Positions 1-6,305 of a DNA stretch of 8,796 bases are shown piece by piece. Numbering within the stretch: the first letter of the stretch is position 1; every line of letters begins with the position of its first letter. Origin of the DNA: Mariprofundus sp. (GTDB lineage: Bacteria; Pseudomonadota; Zetaproteobacteria; Mariprofundales; Mariprofundaceae); contig JAUZQI010000155.1 in the NCBI GenBank assembly GCA_030951095.1, positions 1-8,796 on the forward strand, read 5' to 3'. The notes beneath the pieces are model-generated. The model saw nothing but the letters and a program-made list of their open reading frames with translations. It was not told the DNA's origin and did no database searches. The position numbers and the translations under genes are program-made.

Positions 1-93
1 GGTGGGCGTAAAGCCGCAGCCGGTATCAATGCCTTGCCGGCAGACATGTTCGATCATTTTATAGATTCATTCAGGGGTATGTATGAGCATTGA
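1..93 (+). CDS. C-terminal end of an upstream gene, possibly a DHH/DHHA1-family phosphoesterase (partial)
   Basis: Frame 1 is open from the window edge to a TGA at 91-93, giving the last 30 residues of a protein whose start lies outside the window. The tail begins GGRKAAAGINALP and continues with a short amphipathic helix (DMFDHFIDSF). A glycine-rich GG-x-x-AAG-x-N stretch followed by such a helix resembles the end of DHHA1 domains, which bind substrate in DHH-family phosphoesterases and nucleases. This rests on a short motif recalled from memory, so the family is tentative. The reading frame runs 11 bases into rlmB, which suggests translational coupling and a shared transcript. Frame 2 is also open, to about base 63, but it ends before rlmB and has no recognisable motif. 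Confidence 0.4.
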   Translation, partial: GGRKAAAGINALPADMFDHFIDSFRGMYEH

Positions 94-838
94 TCGTTCA
101 GTCATTGCGGGCATTCATGCTGTCAAACATGCACTGGATGCCGGTGATCCGATTGATGAGTTGCTGATCGAAAAGGGCAAGCGGCATCCGCGAATCAATG
201 AGTTGATTCATCTGGCTAAAAAATCCGGCGTTCGTTTCTCCTTTGTACCAAAGCAGGCCTTGATTCGCCTAGCTGAAAGTGTACCGCATCAGGGCGTGGT
301 GGCGAAAATGGCAACCGCAGGAGCGATGCAACTGGCCTCTTTTGAGGACTGGTTGAAGGCGTTGGATATGGATCAGTCACCGCTGGTATTGTTGTTGGAT
401 CAGGTGACGGATCCGCATAATCTGGGTGCCTGTATACGTACTGCGGAGGCGGCTGGCTGTGCGGCTGTGATTGTACCGAAGGATCATACTGCCGATTTGC
501 ATTCGCCGGTGGTAGCAAAATCAGCCTGTGGCGCACTGGCACGGTTACCAGTGTTACAGGTGGTTAATTTCAAACGCTGTATTGAGCAGTTACAACAGAA
601 GGGATTCTGGACTGTCGGGCTGGCCGGAGAGGCGGATACTTCAATGTATGATGCGAATCTGTCAGGAGCGACAGCGGTAGTGATGGGCTCGGAAGGCAAG
701 GGGATGCGCCGGCTGGTGCGAGAGACTTGTGATCAGTTGATCAGAATCCCCATGTCGGGTGTGGTCGAGTCGTTGAATGTATCGGTGGCAACCGGTGTGA
801 CGTTGTTTGAAATGAACAGGCAGCGCGATGCAGGGTGA
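83..838 (+). CDS. rlmB: 23S rRNA (guanosine-2'-O-)-methyltransferase RlmB
   Basis: SpoU/TrmH-family (SPOUT) methyltransferase that uses S-adenosylmethionine. RlmB methylates the 2'-O of G2251 (E. coli numbering) in the peptidyl-transferase region of 23S rRNA. At 251 residues it has the usual RlmB length. The N-terminal substrate-binding domain (about 1-75) starts with the typical IAGIHAVKHAL and ends near SVPHQGVVA. The catalytic knotted domain carries all three motifs: motif 1 at 106-125 (DQVTDPHNLGACIRTAEAAG, with the conserved Asn113 and Arg119), motif 2 around 200-208 (VMGSEGKGM) and motif 3 at 222-236 (IPMSGVVESLNVSVA). The ATG at 83 has an AGGGG ribosome site at 73-77 and overlaps the end of the upstream gene. 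The stop lies only 6 bases from the end of a convergent small gene. TrmH is the nearest alternative, but the N-terminal domain and motifs favour RlmB. Confidence 0.95.
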   Translation: MSIDRSVIAGIHAVKHALDAGDPIDELLIEKGKRHPRINELIHLAKKSGVRFSFVPKQALIRLAESVPHQGVVAKMATAGAMQLASFEDWLKALDMDQSPLVLLLDQVTDPHNLGACIRTAEAAGCAAVIVPKDHTADLHSPVVAKSACGALARLPVLQVVNFKRCIEQLQQKGFWTVGLAGEADTSMYDANLSGATAVVMGSEGKGMRRLVRETCDQLIRIPMSGVVESLNVSVATGVTLFEMNRQRDAG

Positions 839-844
839 GCGAGG

Positions 845-1015
845 TCAGGCAGCCGCTTTTTCAGTTGTCCCTGATTTGGAAATTCGGATAAACTTTTGAC
901 CGCAATATTGACATTGGCCAGAACCGGCTTTCAGGCTGATATAGACCAGTGGGTGCTGCCCGTTGTCGGAGCAAGATACGATATTTTCTGTTGATTTGAT
1001 GGTGCCGTTGCGCAT
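845..1015 (-). CDS. Small CHCC-type zinc-ribbon protein (zf-CHCC family)
   Basis: A 56-codon minus-strand gene, ATG at 1015-1013 and TGA at 847-845. Its zinc-ligand set is Cys15, His21, Cys35 and Cys38, in the contexts VSCSDNGQHPLVYI and GQCQYCGQKFI. This order and spacing (C-x5-H-x13-C-x2-C), with HP-x-VY-I after the histidine and a Phe after the CxxCG, is the signature of the zf-CHCC family, which includes the zinc-binding part of mitochondrial complex I subunit NDUFS6. Stand-alone bacterial members are common in proteobacteria and their function is poorly known. A GGGGGGAA stretch at 1028-1021 lies 5 bases before the start codon and could serve as a ribosome site. A good promoter lies about 40 bases further upstream. 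The gene is transcribed towards rlmB and ends 6 bases from it. I am confident of the family; the function is not inferred. Confidence 0.85.
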   Translation of the reverse strand: MRNGTIKSTENIVSCSDNGQHPLVYISLKAGSGQCQYCGQKFIRISKSGTTEKAAA

Positions 1016-1064
1016 TGGTATTCCCCCCGAGGCTGATCTTAATCCCCATAAAAAAAGCGGGCGA

Positions 1065-1092
1065 ATTGTGTCGGCGAAGCTTTTAATGTCAA
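1065..1092 (-). promoter_or_regulatory. Sigma-70-type promoter for the minus-strand zinc-ribbon gene
   Basis: On the minus strand a perfect TTGACA (1092-1087) is followed after 16 bases by CACAAT (1070-1065), a 4-of-6 match to TATAAT. Transcription would start near 1058, giving a leader of roughly 43 bases to the ATG at 1015. The position supports the small gene as an independent unit. Recognised by eye only. Confidence 0.5.
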
Positions 1093-1125
1093 GTTTTGGA
1101 TGGCAATAACGTCGAGGAGTGAATG

Positions 1126-1491
1126 ATGAATGGAACTGACAGAGTGCTGATTGAAGGGCTTGAAGTGCGTACAGTGATTGGTATTTATGACTGGGAGCGG
1201 GAAATCAGGCAGACGGTGCGTCTGGATCTGGAAATGGCGTGGAACATCGCCAAAGCGGCGCAAACGGACAGTATTGAAGATGCGCTGGATTATAAAGCCG
1301 TATCCAAACGTTTGATTGCCTTTGTTGAATCATCCAGTTTTGGTTTAATCGAGTCGCTGGCCGAGCATTGCGCCGATATTGTCCTGAATGAATTCGGCGT
1401 GCCCTGGCTGCGTCTGAAAATGTCCAAACCCGGGGCGGTGCGAGGCAGTGAGAATGTAGCGGTGTTGATTGAAAGGGCTAGTCATGGCTGA
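1126..1491 (+). CDS. folB: Dihydroneopterin aldolase
   Basis: Converts 7,8-dihydroneopterin to 6-hydroxymethyl-7,8-dihydropterin and glycolaldehyde in cytosolic folate synthesis. The 121-residue product matches the E. coli protein closely along its length: IGIYDWERE near 18-26 contains Glu24, equivalent to E. coli Glu21, and MSKPGAV contains Lys101, equivalent to the catalytic Lys98. DLEMAWN and the C-terminal NVAVLIERA are also typical. There are two adjacent ATGs, at 1123 and 1126. The GAGGAG site at 1114-1119 sits 3 bases from the first and 6 from the second, so I chose 1126; the difference is one methionine. The end overlaps folK by 8 bases, so the two consecutive pathway enzymes are probably translationally coupled. 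I see no convincing promoter on this strand in the 107 bases upstream of the divergent small gene. Confidence 0.95.
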   Translation: MNGTDRVLIEGLEVRTVIGIYDWEREIRQTVRLDLEMAWNIAKAAQTDSIEDALDYKAVSKRLIAFVESSSFGLIESLAEHCADIVLNEFGVPWLRLKMSKPGAVRGSENVAVLIERASHG

Positions 1492-1906
1492 CGTGCTGGT
1501 TGGCATGGGTTCCAATATCGAACCGGAAGATAATTTATTACGGGCGGCGGCGGCGTTGCGTGCTGAGTTTGATAATGTGAGATTTTCATCTGTCTACCGC
1601 TCGCCTGCAGTCGGCATGAACGGAGATGATTTTCTCAATGCCTGCTGTTTGTTCGATTCAGCGCTTGATCAAGCGGAAGTACGCCAGCGCATGAAGGATC
1701 TGGAAGATGAGCAGGGGCGAGACCGATCTCGCGGTTCATGGAAACCGCGCACGATTGATCTGGATATGCTGATTTATGATGGCGAGGTGATGGATGATGA
1801 GTTGTATCGGTATGCTCACGCATTTGTGCCTGCATCTGAACTGGTGGAAATCGGAAAATCAGGGGCATGTATCGGCCAATTAACCCCAGTTGTTTTGCAC
1901 TTGTAA
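1484..1906 (+). CDS. folK: 2-amino-4-hydroxy-6-hydroxymethyldihydropteridine diphosphokinase (HPPK)
   Basis: Transfers pyrophosphate from ATP to 6-hydroxymethyl-7,8-dihydropterin, the step after FolB and before dihydropteroate synthase. The 140-residue protein opens with VGMGSN (6-11) and carries the family signature KPRTIDLDMLIYDG (87-100), in which Asp92 and Asp94 should bind magnesium and Arg89 matches the conserved PRT arginine. YRSPAVG (38-44) is the usual pterin-side loop. The protein is short and lacks the classic LPHPR-x5-R-x-F segment; instead it has YRYAHAFVPASEL (108-120). I recall this form from the short FolK proteins encoded next to folB in many proteobacteria, so it does not look like decay. 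The ATG at 1484 is chosen because AAAGGG at 1472-1477 lies 6 bases before it; an upstream TTG at 1469 has no such support. The gene may not be the only folK in the genome. Confidence 0.9.
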   Translation: MADVLVGMGSNIEPEDNLLRAAAALRAEFDNVRFSSVYRSPAVGMNGDDFLNACCLFDSALDQAEVRQRMKDLEDEQGRDRSRGSWKPRTIDLDMLIYDGEVMDDELYRYAHAFVPASELVEIGKSGACIGQLTPVVLHL

Positions 1907-1928
1907 AACAGTTTGATAACCCTACAAT
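1901..1928 (+). promoter_or_regulatory. Candidate sigma-70 promoter of the pnt operon
   Basis: TTGTAA at 1901-1906 (4 of 6 to TTGACA) and TACAAT at 1923-1928 (5 of 6 to TATAAT) are separated by 16 bases. The -35 element coincides with the last codons and stop of folK. Transcription would begin near 1935, about 50 bases before the pntAA start. Spacing and the -10 match are good but the -35 is only fair. Confidence 0.45.
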
Positions 1929-1934
1929 TCAGCA

Positions 1935-1962
1935 ACCGCTCATATGCGCATCAGGCAGCGGT
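1935..1962 (+). repeat. Small inverted repeat in the pntAA leader
   Basis: ACCGCT at 1935-1940 is repeated inverted as AGCGGT at 1957-1962, with a 16-base loop that itself holds the palindrome ATGCGCAT. It lies between the predicted transcription start and the ribosome site (GGAG, 1973-1976). It could be a leader hairpin or a protein-binding dyad. The arms are only 6 bases, so chance is possible. Confidence 0.3.
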
Positions 1963-1984
1963 CAGACAATCTGGAGAATAATGC

Positions 1985-3118
1985 ATGTTGATCGCTGTTC
2001 CAGCCGAAACACAACCCTATGAAAAACGCGTGGCAGCTACACCCGAGACGGTGAAGAAATTTATTGCCGCCGGTTGTGATGTGGTGCTTGAAAAAGGCGC
2101 CGGCGCACGAGCCAACTATCCGAACGATGCCTATATCGAGCAAGGGGCACGGGTGGCAGATAATTTTACGTCGGCCTGTGCCGATGCCGACCTGGTGTTA
2201 AAAGTGAGTCCGCTCAATGCGGAGGAACTTACGCATGTCAAAAAGGGAGCGGCAGTGGCCAGTTTGCTAGCGCCATTCAGTAATCCGCTATTGCAGGATT
2301 ATGCCGATGCCGGTCTTTCCTGTTTTTGTATGGAAATGGTTCCGCGTATTTCGCGGGCCCAAAGCATGGATGTGCTGTCATCACAAGCCAATATCGCCGG
2401 TTACAAGTCTGTGCTATTGGCTATGGAGCATTACCAGCGCTTTTTCCCGATGTTGATGACGGCTGCAGGTACGGTGCAGCCGGCCAGAGTCCTGGTGATG
2501 GGGGCAGGCGTAGCTGGATTGCAGGCCATTGCTACAGCGCGACGTATGGGAGCGAGTGTTGAAGCCTTTGATGTACGCGCTGCAGCCAAAGAGCAGGTGG
2601 AGAGCCTGGGGGCGAAATTTGTCGAAGTGGCAGCGAGTGCTGATGCCGAAGATGCAGGTGGCTATGCCAAAGAAATGGGTGATGACTACAAGCGGCGTCA
2701 GGCTGAATTAATCGCCGGGCATGCTGCCAAATCGGATATCATTATTACCACAGCATTGATTCCCGGACGTCCTGCCCCTGTATTGATTACCGAAGAAATG
2801 GTGCAGAGCATGAAGGTCGGTTCGGTGGTTGTTGATATGGCTGTTGAAATGGGAGGAAACTGCCCGTTATCCGAACCGGATGCAGTGGTTGTCAGGCATG
2901 GTGTGACACTGGTCGGCATTACCAATCTTCCGGCTCTGATGGCCACTGATGCCAGTAGCCTGTATGCACGCAACCTGTTTAATTTTATCATACCGATGTT
3001 GCATGATGACGGCAGTTTGCAGATCAATCGGGAAGATGAGGTAGTTGAGGCGGCGTTGTTGTGCGCCAGCGGCGAATTTCTCAAGCCGCAGATGTTGCCG
3101 AAGGAGGGAACACCGTGA
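1985..3118 (+). CDS. pntAA: Proton-translocating NAD(P) transhydrogenase, subunit alpha part 1 (domain I, NAD(H)-binding)
   Basis: Cytosolic NAD(H)-binding component of the membrane transhydrogenase, which uses the proton motive force to drive hydride transfer from NADH to NADP+. The 377-residue product covers domain I only, so this is the split form known from Rhodospirillum rubrum (PntAA) rather than the fused ~510-residue enteric PntA. The start, MLIAVPAE with EKRVAATPE, is typical. [16 protein letters not shown] (121-136) contains the conserved Arg and Gln134 at the hydride-transfer site. The Rossmann fold is at 169-198, with GAGVAG (173-178) and the acidic residue Asp196 in FDVR. The ATG at 1985 has GGAG at 1973-1976, 8 bases upstream. 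The stop overlaps the GTG start of pntAB in a GTGA arrangement. Alanine dehydrogenase is related but lacks this gene context. Confidence 0.96.
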   Translation: MLIAVPAETQPYEKRVAATPETVKKFIAAGCDVVLEKGAGARANYPNDAYIEQGARVADNFTSACADADLVLKVSPLNAEELTHVKKGAAVASLLAPFSNPLLQDYADAGLSCFCMEMVPRISRAQSMDVLSSQANIAGYKSVLLAMEHYQRFFPMLMTAAGTVQPARVLVMGAGVAGLQAIATARRMGASVEAFDVRAAAKEQVESLGAKFVEVAASADAEDAGGYAKEMGDDYKRRQAELIAGHAAKSDIIITTALIPGRPAPVLITEEMVQSMKVGSVVVDMAVEMGGNCPLSEPDAVVVRHGVTLVGITNLPALMATDASSLYARNLFNFIIPMLHDDGSLQINREDEVVEAALLCASGEFLKPQMLPKEGTP

Positions 3119-3462
3119 ATACCGCAGCCATAACACAGGTCGCAAATGAGCATGCTGCACAGGCGGCGCACGTTTCCGCAGTTGATCCGTTTGTTTTCTC
3201 ATTTACCGTTTTCGTGCTGGCTATTATTGTTGGTTATCATGTGGTCTGGACGGTGACGCCGGCACTGCATACGCCGCTGATGAGCGTTACCAATGCCATT
3301 TCCAGTATTATTATTGTCGGCGCATTGCTGGCGGCAGGTCCTGTTGAAATGACTCTGGCCACAGTGCTCGGTCTGATTGCAGTGGGCTTGGCGGCGGTGA
3401 ATATCTTTGGTGGTTTCATGGTAACGCAGCGCATGCTTGCCATGTTCAAAAAACGGAAATAG
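3115..3462 (+). CDS. pntAB: NAD(P) transhydrogenase subunit alpha part 2 (membrane segment)
   Basis: Small integral membrane subunit forming part of domain II, the proton channel, together with PntB. It is equivalent to the C-terminal membrane part of the fused enteric PntA. From the GTG at 3115 it is 115 residues, with a mobile N-terminal stretch (1-24) and three hydrophobic segments at about 26-45, 58-75 and 80-103. Hallmarks are [19 protein letters not shown] (53-71) and [17 protein letters not shown] (95-111), ending in KKRK. The frame is open further upstream, to 3061, but the GTG is preferred. It has a perfect AGGAGG at 3102-3107, 7 bases before it, and overlaps the pntAA stop by 4 bases, which indicates translational coupling. 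Confidence 0.94.
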   Translation: MNTAAITQVANEHAAQAAHVSAVDPFVFSFTVFVLAIIVGYHVVWTVTPALHTPLMSVTNAISSIIIVGALLAAGPVEMTLATVLGLIAVGLAAVNIFGGFMVTQRMLAMFKKRK

Positions 3463-3470
3463 GGGCGACT

Positions 3471-4874
3471 ATGCTATCAGTCAATATGGTGGCGATGGCC
3501 TACTTGCTTGCATCGGTGCTTATTATTTTTGCACTCAAGGGTTTGGCCAGTCCGGAAACGGCAAGGCGCGGCAATGCGTTGGGCATGCTGGGTATGGGTA
3601 TAGCCGCACTGGTAACCCTGCAGATGGATGCAGTTCAGAATTATGCCTGGATTGTGGCGGCGATTGCTATCGGTGCTCTGCTTGGTGGTACGGTAGCGCG
3701 CAAGGTGCCGATGACACATATGCCGCAAACAGTGGCTTTCATGCACTCGTTGGTCGGGTTGGCTGCTGTATTAATCGCTGTTTCAGCTTTTATTGATCCG
3801 GTAGCCTATGGTATCGCCAATGCTGAAGGCGGTTTGTACATGGCTAGCCGCATTGAACTGTTCCTCGGCACGTTTATCGGCGCTATTACATTTACCGCTT
3901 CGTTGATTGCTTTCGGTAAATTACAGGGGGTTTTGCCCGGTAAGCCACTGGTGTTTGGTGCCCAGCATCTGCTGAACCTGGTGCTGGGCATCGTAATGGT
4001 CGGGGCAGGTATTATATTTTGCATGAACGAAGCGACATTACCTTTTACGATGATGTTGGGCGTGGCCCTGGTATTGGGTGTACTGTTGATCGTGCCGATT
4101 GGCGGTGCAGATATGCCGGTGATTGTATCCATGCTGAATTCATATTCGGGTTGGGCGGCAGCAGGTATCGGCTTCACGCTGGGTAATAATATGCTGATCG
4201 TGGCAGGTGCGCTGGTCGGTTCATCCGGCGCAATTCTATCTTATATTATGTGCAAGGCGATGAATCGTTCATTAATTAACGTATTACTGGGTGGGTTTGG
4301 TGGTGATGCGGTCGCTGCAAGTAGCACTGTCGGACAAGTGGCGGATCGCCCTGTTAAAAGTGGCGCGGCTGAAGATGCAGCTTTCCTGATAAGCAATGCA
4401 CGTTCGGTGGTGATTGTACCGGGTTATGGCTTGGCGGTAGCCCGTGCCCAGCATGCATTGAAAGAGATGGTGGATGAACTGCTGGAGCAGGGTGTACAGG
4501 TGAAGTTTGCCATTCATCCGGTGGCAGGCCGAATGCCCGGCCACATGAATGTACTGCTGGCTGAGGCTGATGTGCCCTACGATATTGTATTCGAGATGGA
4601 TAAAATCAATTCCGAATTTGCCGATACTGATGTGGCGCTGGTGATCGGTGCCAATGATGTGACCAACCCGTCGGCCAAAACGGATCCGTCGAGCCCGATA
4701 TACGGGATGCCGATTCTGGAGGTATCCAAGGCAGAGCATGTGATTGTCATCAAACGTTCTCTGTCACCGGGTTATGCCGGGCTGGATAATGATTTGTTCT
4801 ATATGGACAAAACCATGATGCTGTTCTCAGATGCCAAGCAGGCGTGTGAATCAATCAAGCAGGCGCTGCATTAA
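3471..4874 (+). CDS. pntB: NAD(P) transhydrogenase subunit beta (membrane domain II and NADP(H)-binding domain III)
   Basis: Completes the transhydrogenase: a multi-spanning membrane domain (about 1-262) followed by a soluble NADP(H)-binding domain (about 290-467). At 467 residues it matches the family (E. coli 462). Proton-path residues are present: His92 in MHSLVGLAAVL corresponds to E. coli beta-His91, Asp214 to beta-Asp213, and Asn223 in NSYSGWAA to beta-Asn222. Domain III shows VPGYGLAVARAQ (316-327), HPVAGRMPGHMNVLLAEA (349-366), GANDVTNP (393-400) and KRS (428-430), the last being the site that grips the NADP 2'-phosphate. The ATG at 3471 follows pntAB by 8 bases, with AGGGG at 3461-3465 overlapping the pntAB stop. 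The enzyme therefore appears complete and functional. No T-tailed terminator hairpin is evident after the stop. Confidence 0.97.
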   Translation: MLSVNMVAMAYLLASVLIIFALKGLASPETARRGNALGMLGMGIAALVTLQMDAVQNYAWIVAAIAIGALLGGTVARKVPMTHMPQTVAFMHSLVGLAAVLIAVSAFIDPVAYGIANAEGGLYMASRIELFLGTFIGAITFTASLIAFGKLQGVLPGKPLVFGAQHLLNLVLGIVMVGAGIIFCMNEATLPFTMMLGVALVLGVLLIVPIGGADMPVIVSMLNSYSGWAAAGIGFTLGNNMLIVAGALVGSSGAILSYIMCKAMNRSLINVLLGGFGGDAVAASSTVGQVADRPVKSGAAEDAAFLISNARSVVIVPGYGLAVARAQHALKEMVDELLEQGVQVKFAIHPVAGRMPGHMNVLLAEADVPYDIVFEMDKINSEFADTDVALVIGANDVTNPSAKTDPSSPIYGMPILEVSKAEHVIVIKRSLSPGYAGLDNDLFYMDKTMMLFSDAKQACESIKQALH

Positions 4875-5222
4875 TTAATTCAGGAATGAGCCACTTGTAA
4901 AAGTCGTAAACGGCGATTTGCTTGCCCACTCCGGCGCATTGCCGAGCTGGAACTTAGAATATTTCAGGTTTTGTTGAGTATGTCCTGATTCTGCCTTCCC
5001 GTTTGTCTTTGTGCCGTGCCCGATTCGCTTGCTTCAGCAGGGGGTATCGGTTGTGCGGTCACGGAGTAAGATCTGTTAGCCGGTTTGTTGGCTTCGATTG
5101 TGGGTCAGCTGTATGGCGTTGTTATGCATGATGTGGGTGGTAAAGTATTATTCATGTCATCGTATTAATTTTCACAAGTGATTGTTGTTGAAGCAAGGCT
5201 GTGAATGGATGTTCAAAAGCTG
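4875..5222. other. Long gap without a recognisable gene between pntB and the str-operon promoter
   Basis: About 350 bases with no open frame that looks like a gene on either strand; the longest candidates are around 20-32 codons and lack ribosome sites and family motifs. I see no tRNA, SRP RNA, tmRNA or 6S signature. Small inverted repeats exist: CGGC/GCCG at 4932-4944 (5-base loop), TCAGG/CCTGA at 4964-4988 and AGCC/GGCT at 5078-5093. None is followed by a T run, so none is a clear terminator. It may hold the pntB transcript end, an unrecognised small RNA or upstream control sites for rpsL. Confidence 0.5.
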
Positions 5223-5251
5223 TTGACAGTCATATTAGCCGACACTATGGT
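5223..5251 (+). promoter_or_regulatory. Main promoter of the str operon (rpsL)
   Basis: A perfect -35 TTGACA (5223-5228), an ideal 17-base spacer and a -10 TATGGT (5246-5251, 4 of 6) lie upstream of rpsL. The bases just after the -10, TCGCGA at 5252-5257, form a GC-rich discriminator. In established models of the stringent response this feature is linked to negative control by ppGpp/DksA at ribosomal promoters. The start would be near 5258, leaving a leader of about 65 bases. That leader includes a GC-rich stretch and six Ts at 5276-5281. Confidence 0.7.
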
Positions 5252-5322
5252 TCGCGACCCTTCGCCGGGGCTCCGTTTTTTGACGGTGGTTCAGCGTAGT
5301 GAAAGTTAGAGATGAGGTAACA

Positions 5323-5694
5323 ATGCCAACAGTCAACCAGTTGATTCGCAAGCCGCGCAAGGACAAGCGCAAGATTAATAAAGTTCCTGCTCTGCAGGCT
5401 TGCCCGCAGCGTCGCGGTGTATGTACACGTGTATATACTACGACACCTAAAAAGCCGAACTCGGCCTTGCGCAAAGTAGCGCGTGTGCGTTTGACTAACG
5501 GTATGGAAGTTACAGCTTACATTCCGGGTGAAGGACACAAGCTGCAGGAGCATTCAGTGGTACTGATTCGTGGCGGTCGTGTGAAGGATTTGCCTGGTGT
5601 GCGTTACCATATTCTGCGTGGTGTATTGGATACTACGGGTGTAGAAGGTCGTAAACAGGCTCGCTCGAAGTATGGCGCCAAGCGTCCTAAGTAA
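5323..5694 (+). CDS. rpsL: 30S ribosomal protein S12
   Basis: Component of the decoding centre of the small ribosomal subunit. The 123-residue protein carries all S12 landmarks: [13 protein letters not shown] at the start, [17 protein letters not shown] (39-55), the [28 protein letters not shown] core (69-96) and the basic tail KYGAKRPK. Lys43 and Lys88, counting the initiator Met, are the positions called 42 and 87 in E. coli, where changes are known to cause streptomycin resistance; both are the wild-type lysine here. Asp89 is the residue that is methylthiolated in many bacteria. The frame is open upstream to 5299, but the conserved MPTVNQ start and GAGG at 5314-5317, 5 bases before the ATG at 5323, fix the start. 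It is the first gene of rpsL-rpsG-fusA-tuf. Confidence 0.98.
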   Translation: MPTVNQLIRKPRKDKRKINKVPALQACPQRRGVCTRVYTTTPKKPNSALRKVARVRLTNGMEVTAYIPGEGHKLQEHSVVLIRGGRVKDLPGVRYHILRGVLDTTGVEGRKQARSKYGAKRPK

Positions 5695-5714
5695 GACAAG
5701 AGAGGAATAGATAG

Positions 5715-6185
5715 ATGCCACGTAAAGGACCTGCCCCCCGTCGCCCGATAGTTCCGGATGCGAAATTTGGTGATACCAGAGTTTCCACCGTTGTGAACAA
5801 AGTGATGCTTGATGGTAAAAAGAATATTGCGGAAGCCATCGTTTATGATGCCATGGATATTGCATCTCAGAAGACCGGTGCCGAGCCACTGGTTGTATTG
5901 CACAATGCACTGGAAGCAGTGCGTCCTCAGGTTGAGGTCAAGTCCCGCCGCGTTGGTGGTGCGACTTATCAGGTTCCAATCGAGGTATCTGATCGCCGTC
6001 AGCAGTCATTGGCAGTGCGCTGGTTGGTAGAGTATTCCCGTAATCGTTCAGAGCATACTATGGCTGAACGTTTGGGTAATGAAATGGCTGATGCCGTCAG
6101 CGAGCGCGGTGGTGCTTATAAAAAACGTGATGAGACCCATCGCATGGCTGAAGCTAACAAGGCATTCTCTCATTTCCGCTGGTAA
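5715..6185 (+). CDS. rpsG: 30S ribosomal protein S7
   Basis: Primary 16S rRNA-binding protein that organises the head of the 30S subunit near the exit site. It is 156 residues, the common bacterial length. Typical stretches are the basic N-terminus MPRKGPAPRR, KFGDTRVSTVVNKVMLDGKK (17-36), VKSRRVGGATYQVPIEV (75-91) with the 16S-binding beta hairpin, and a C-terminus ending HRMAEANKAFSHFRW. The ribosome site AGAGGA is at 5701-5706, 8 bases before the ATG. The spacer after rpsL is only 20 bases, too small to hold the kind of structured S7 feedback site found between these genes in E. coli. Any autoregulation here must work differently. Confidence 0.98.
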   Translation: MPRKGPAPRRPIVPDAKFGDTRVSTVVNKVMLDGKKNIAEAIVYDAMDIASQKTGAEPLVVLHNALEAVRPQVEVKSRRVGGATYQVPIEVSDRRQQSLAVRWLVEYSRNRSEHTMAERLGNEMADAVSERGGAYKKRDETHRMAEANKAFSHFRW

Positions 6186-6219
6186 GTGGTTTGCCGGAGT
6201 TTAAAGATTACGGTTAATT

Positions 6220-6233
6220 GAGTCGAAAGGCTC
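6220..6233 (+). promoter_or_regulatory. GAAA-tetraloop hairpin in the rpsG-fusA spacer
   Basis: GAGTC (6220-6224) and GGCTC (6229-6233) pair with one T-G wobble around a GAAA loop, which fits the stable GNRA tetraloop class; two more G-T pairs could extend the base. No T run follows directly, so it does not look like an intrinsic terminator. It could be a processing site or a protein-binding site in the polycistronic mRNA. Confidence 0.4.
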
Positions 6234-6249
6234 GGATAGTAGTAAAAGT

Positions 6250-6280
6250 TTAACAGTAAAAGATATAGTTCTTTTATAAT
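6250..6280 (+). promoter_or_regulatory. Candidate internal promoter upstream of fusA
   Basis: A perfect -10 TATAAT occurs at 6275-6280, with TTAACA (5 of 6 to TTGACA) at 6250-6255. The spacer is 19 bases, longer than the ideal 17. Transcription would start near 6287, close to the fusA ribosome site. The region is AT-rich, so a chance match is possible. If real, it would let fusA and tuf be transcribed separately from the ribosomal proteins. Confidence 0.4.
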
Positions 6281-6305
6281 TTGATGGAAATTAAGGAGTA
6301 GCGAC

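Noticed and set aside
838..861. Possible intrinsic terminator at the end of rlmB (AGC and GG pairing with CC and GCT, then five Ts).
   Set aside because: The stem has a 2-base bulge and only 5 pairs, and it lies within the end of the convergent zinc-ribbon gene. Too weak to annotate.
861..1049. A 62-codon minus-strand frame overlapping the zinc-ribbon gene.
   Set aside because: It runs in another frame over the same bases and shows no motif, whereas the 845-1015 frame has a complete zinc-ligand set, a ribosome site and a promoter.
5078..5160. Possible small coding frame and promoter in the gap (ATG near 5113; TATTAT-like -10 near 5150).
   Set aside because: The frame is only about 22 codons without a ribosome site, and the -10 has no -35 at workable spacing.
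5256..5281. GC-rich hairpin followed by six Ts in the rpsL leader, resembling an attenuator.
   Set aside because: The stem is only about 5 pairs with a bulge, and it starts at or before the predicted transcription start. The RNA could not form a working terminator there. It may be a weak terminator for upstream transcription, but the evidence is thin.
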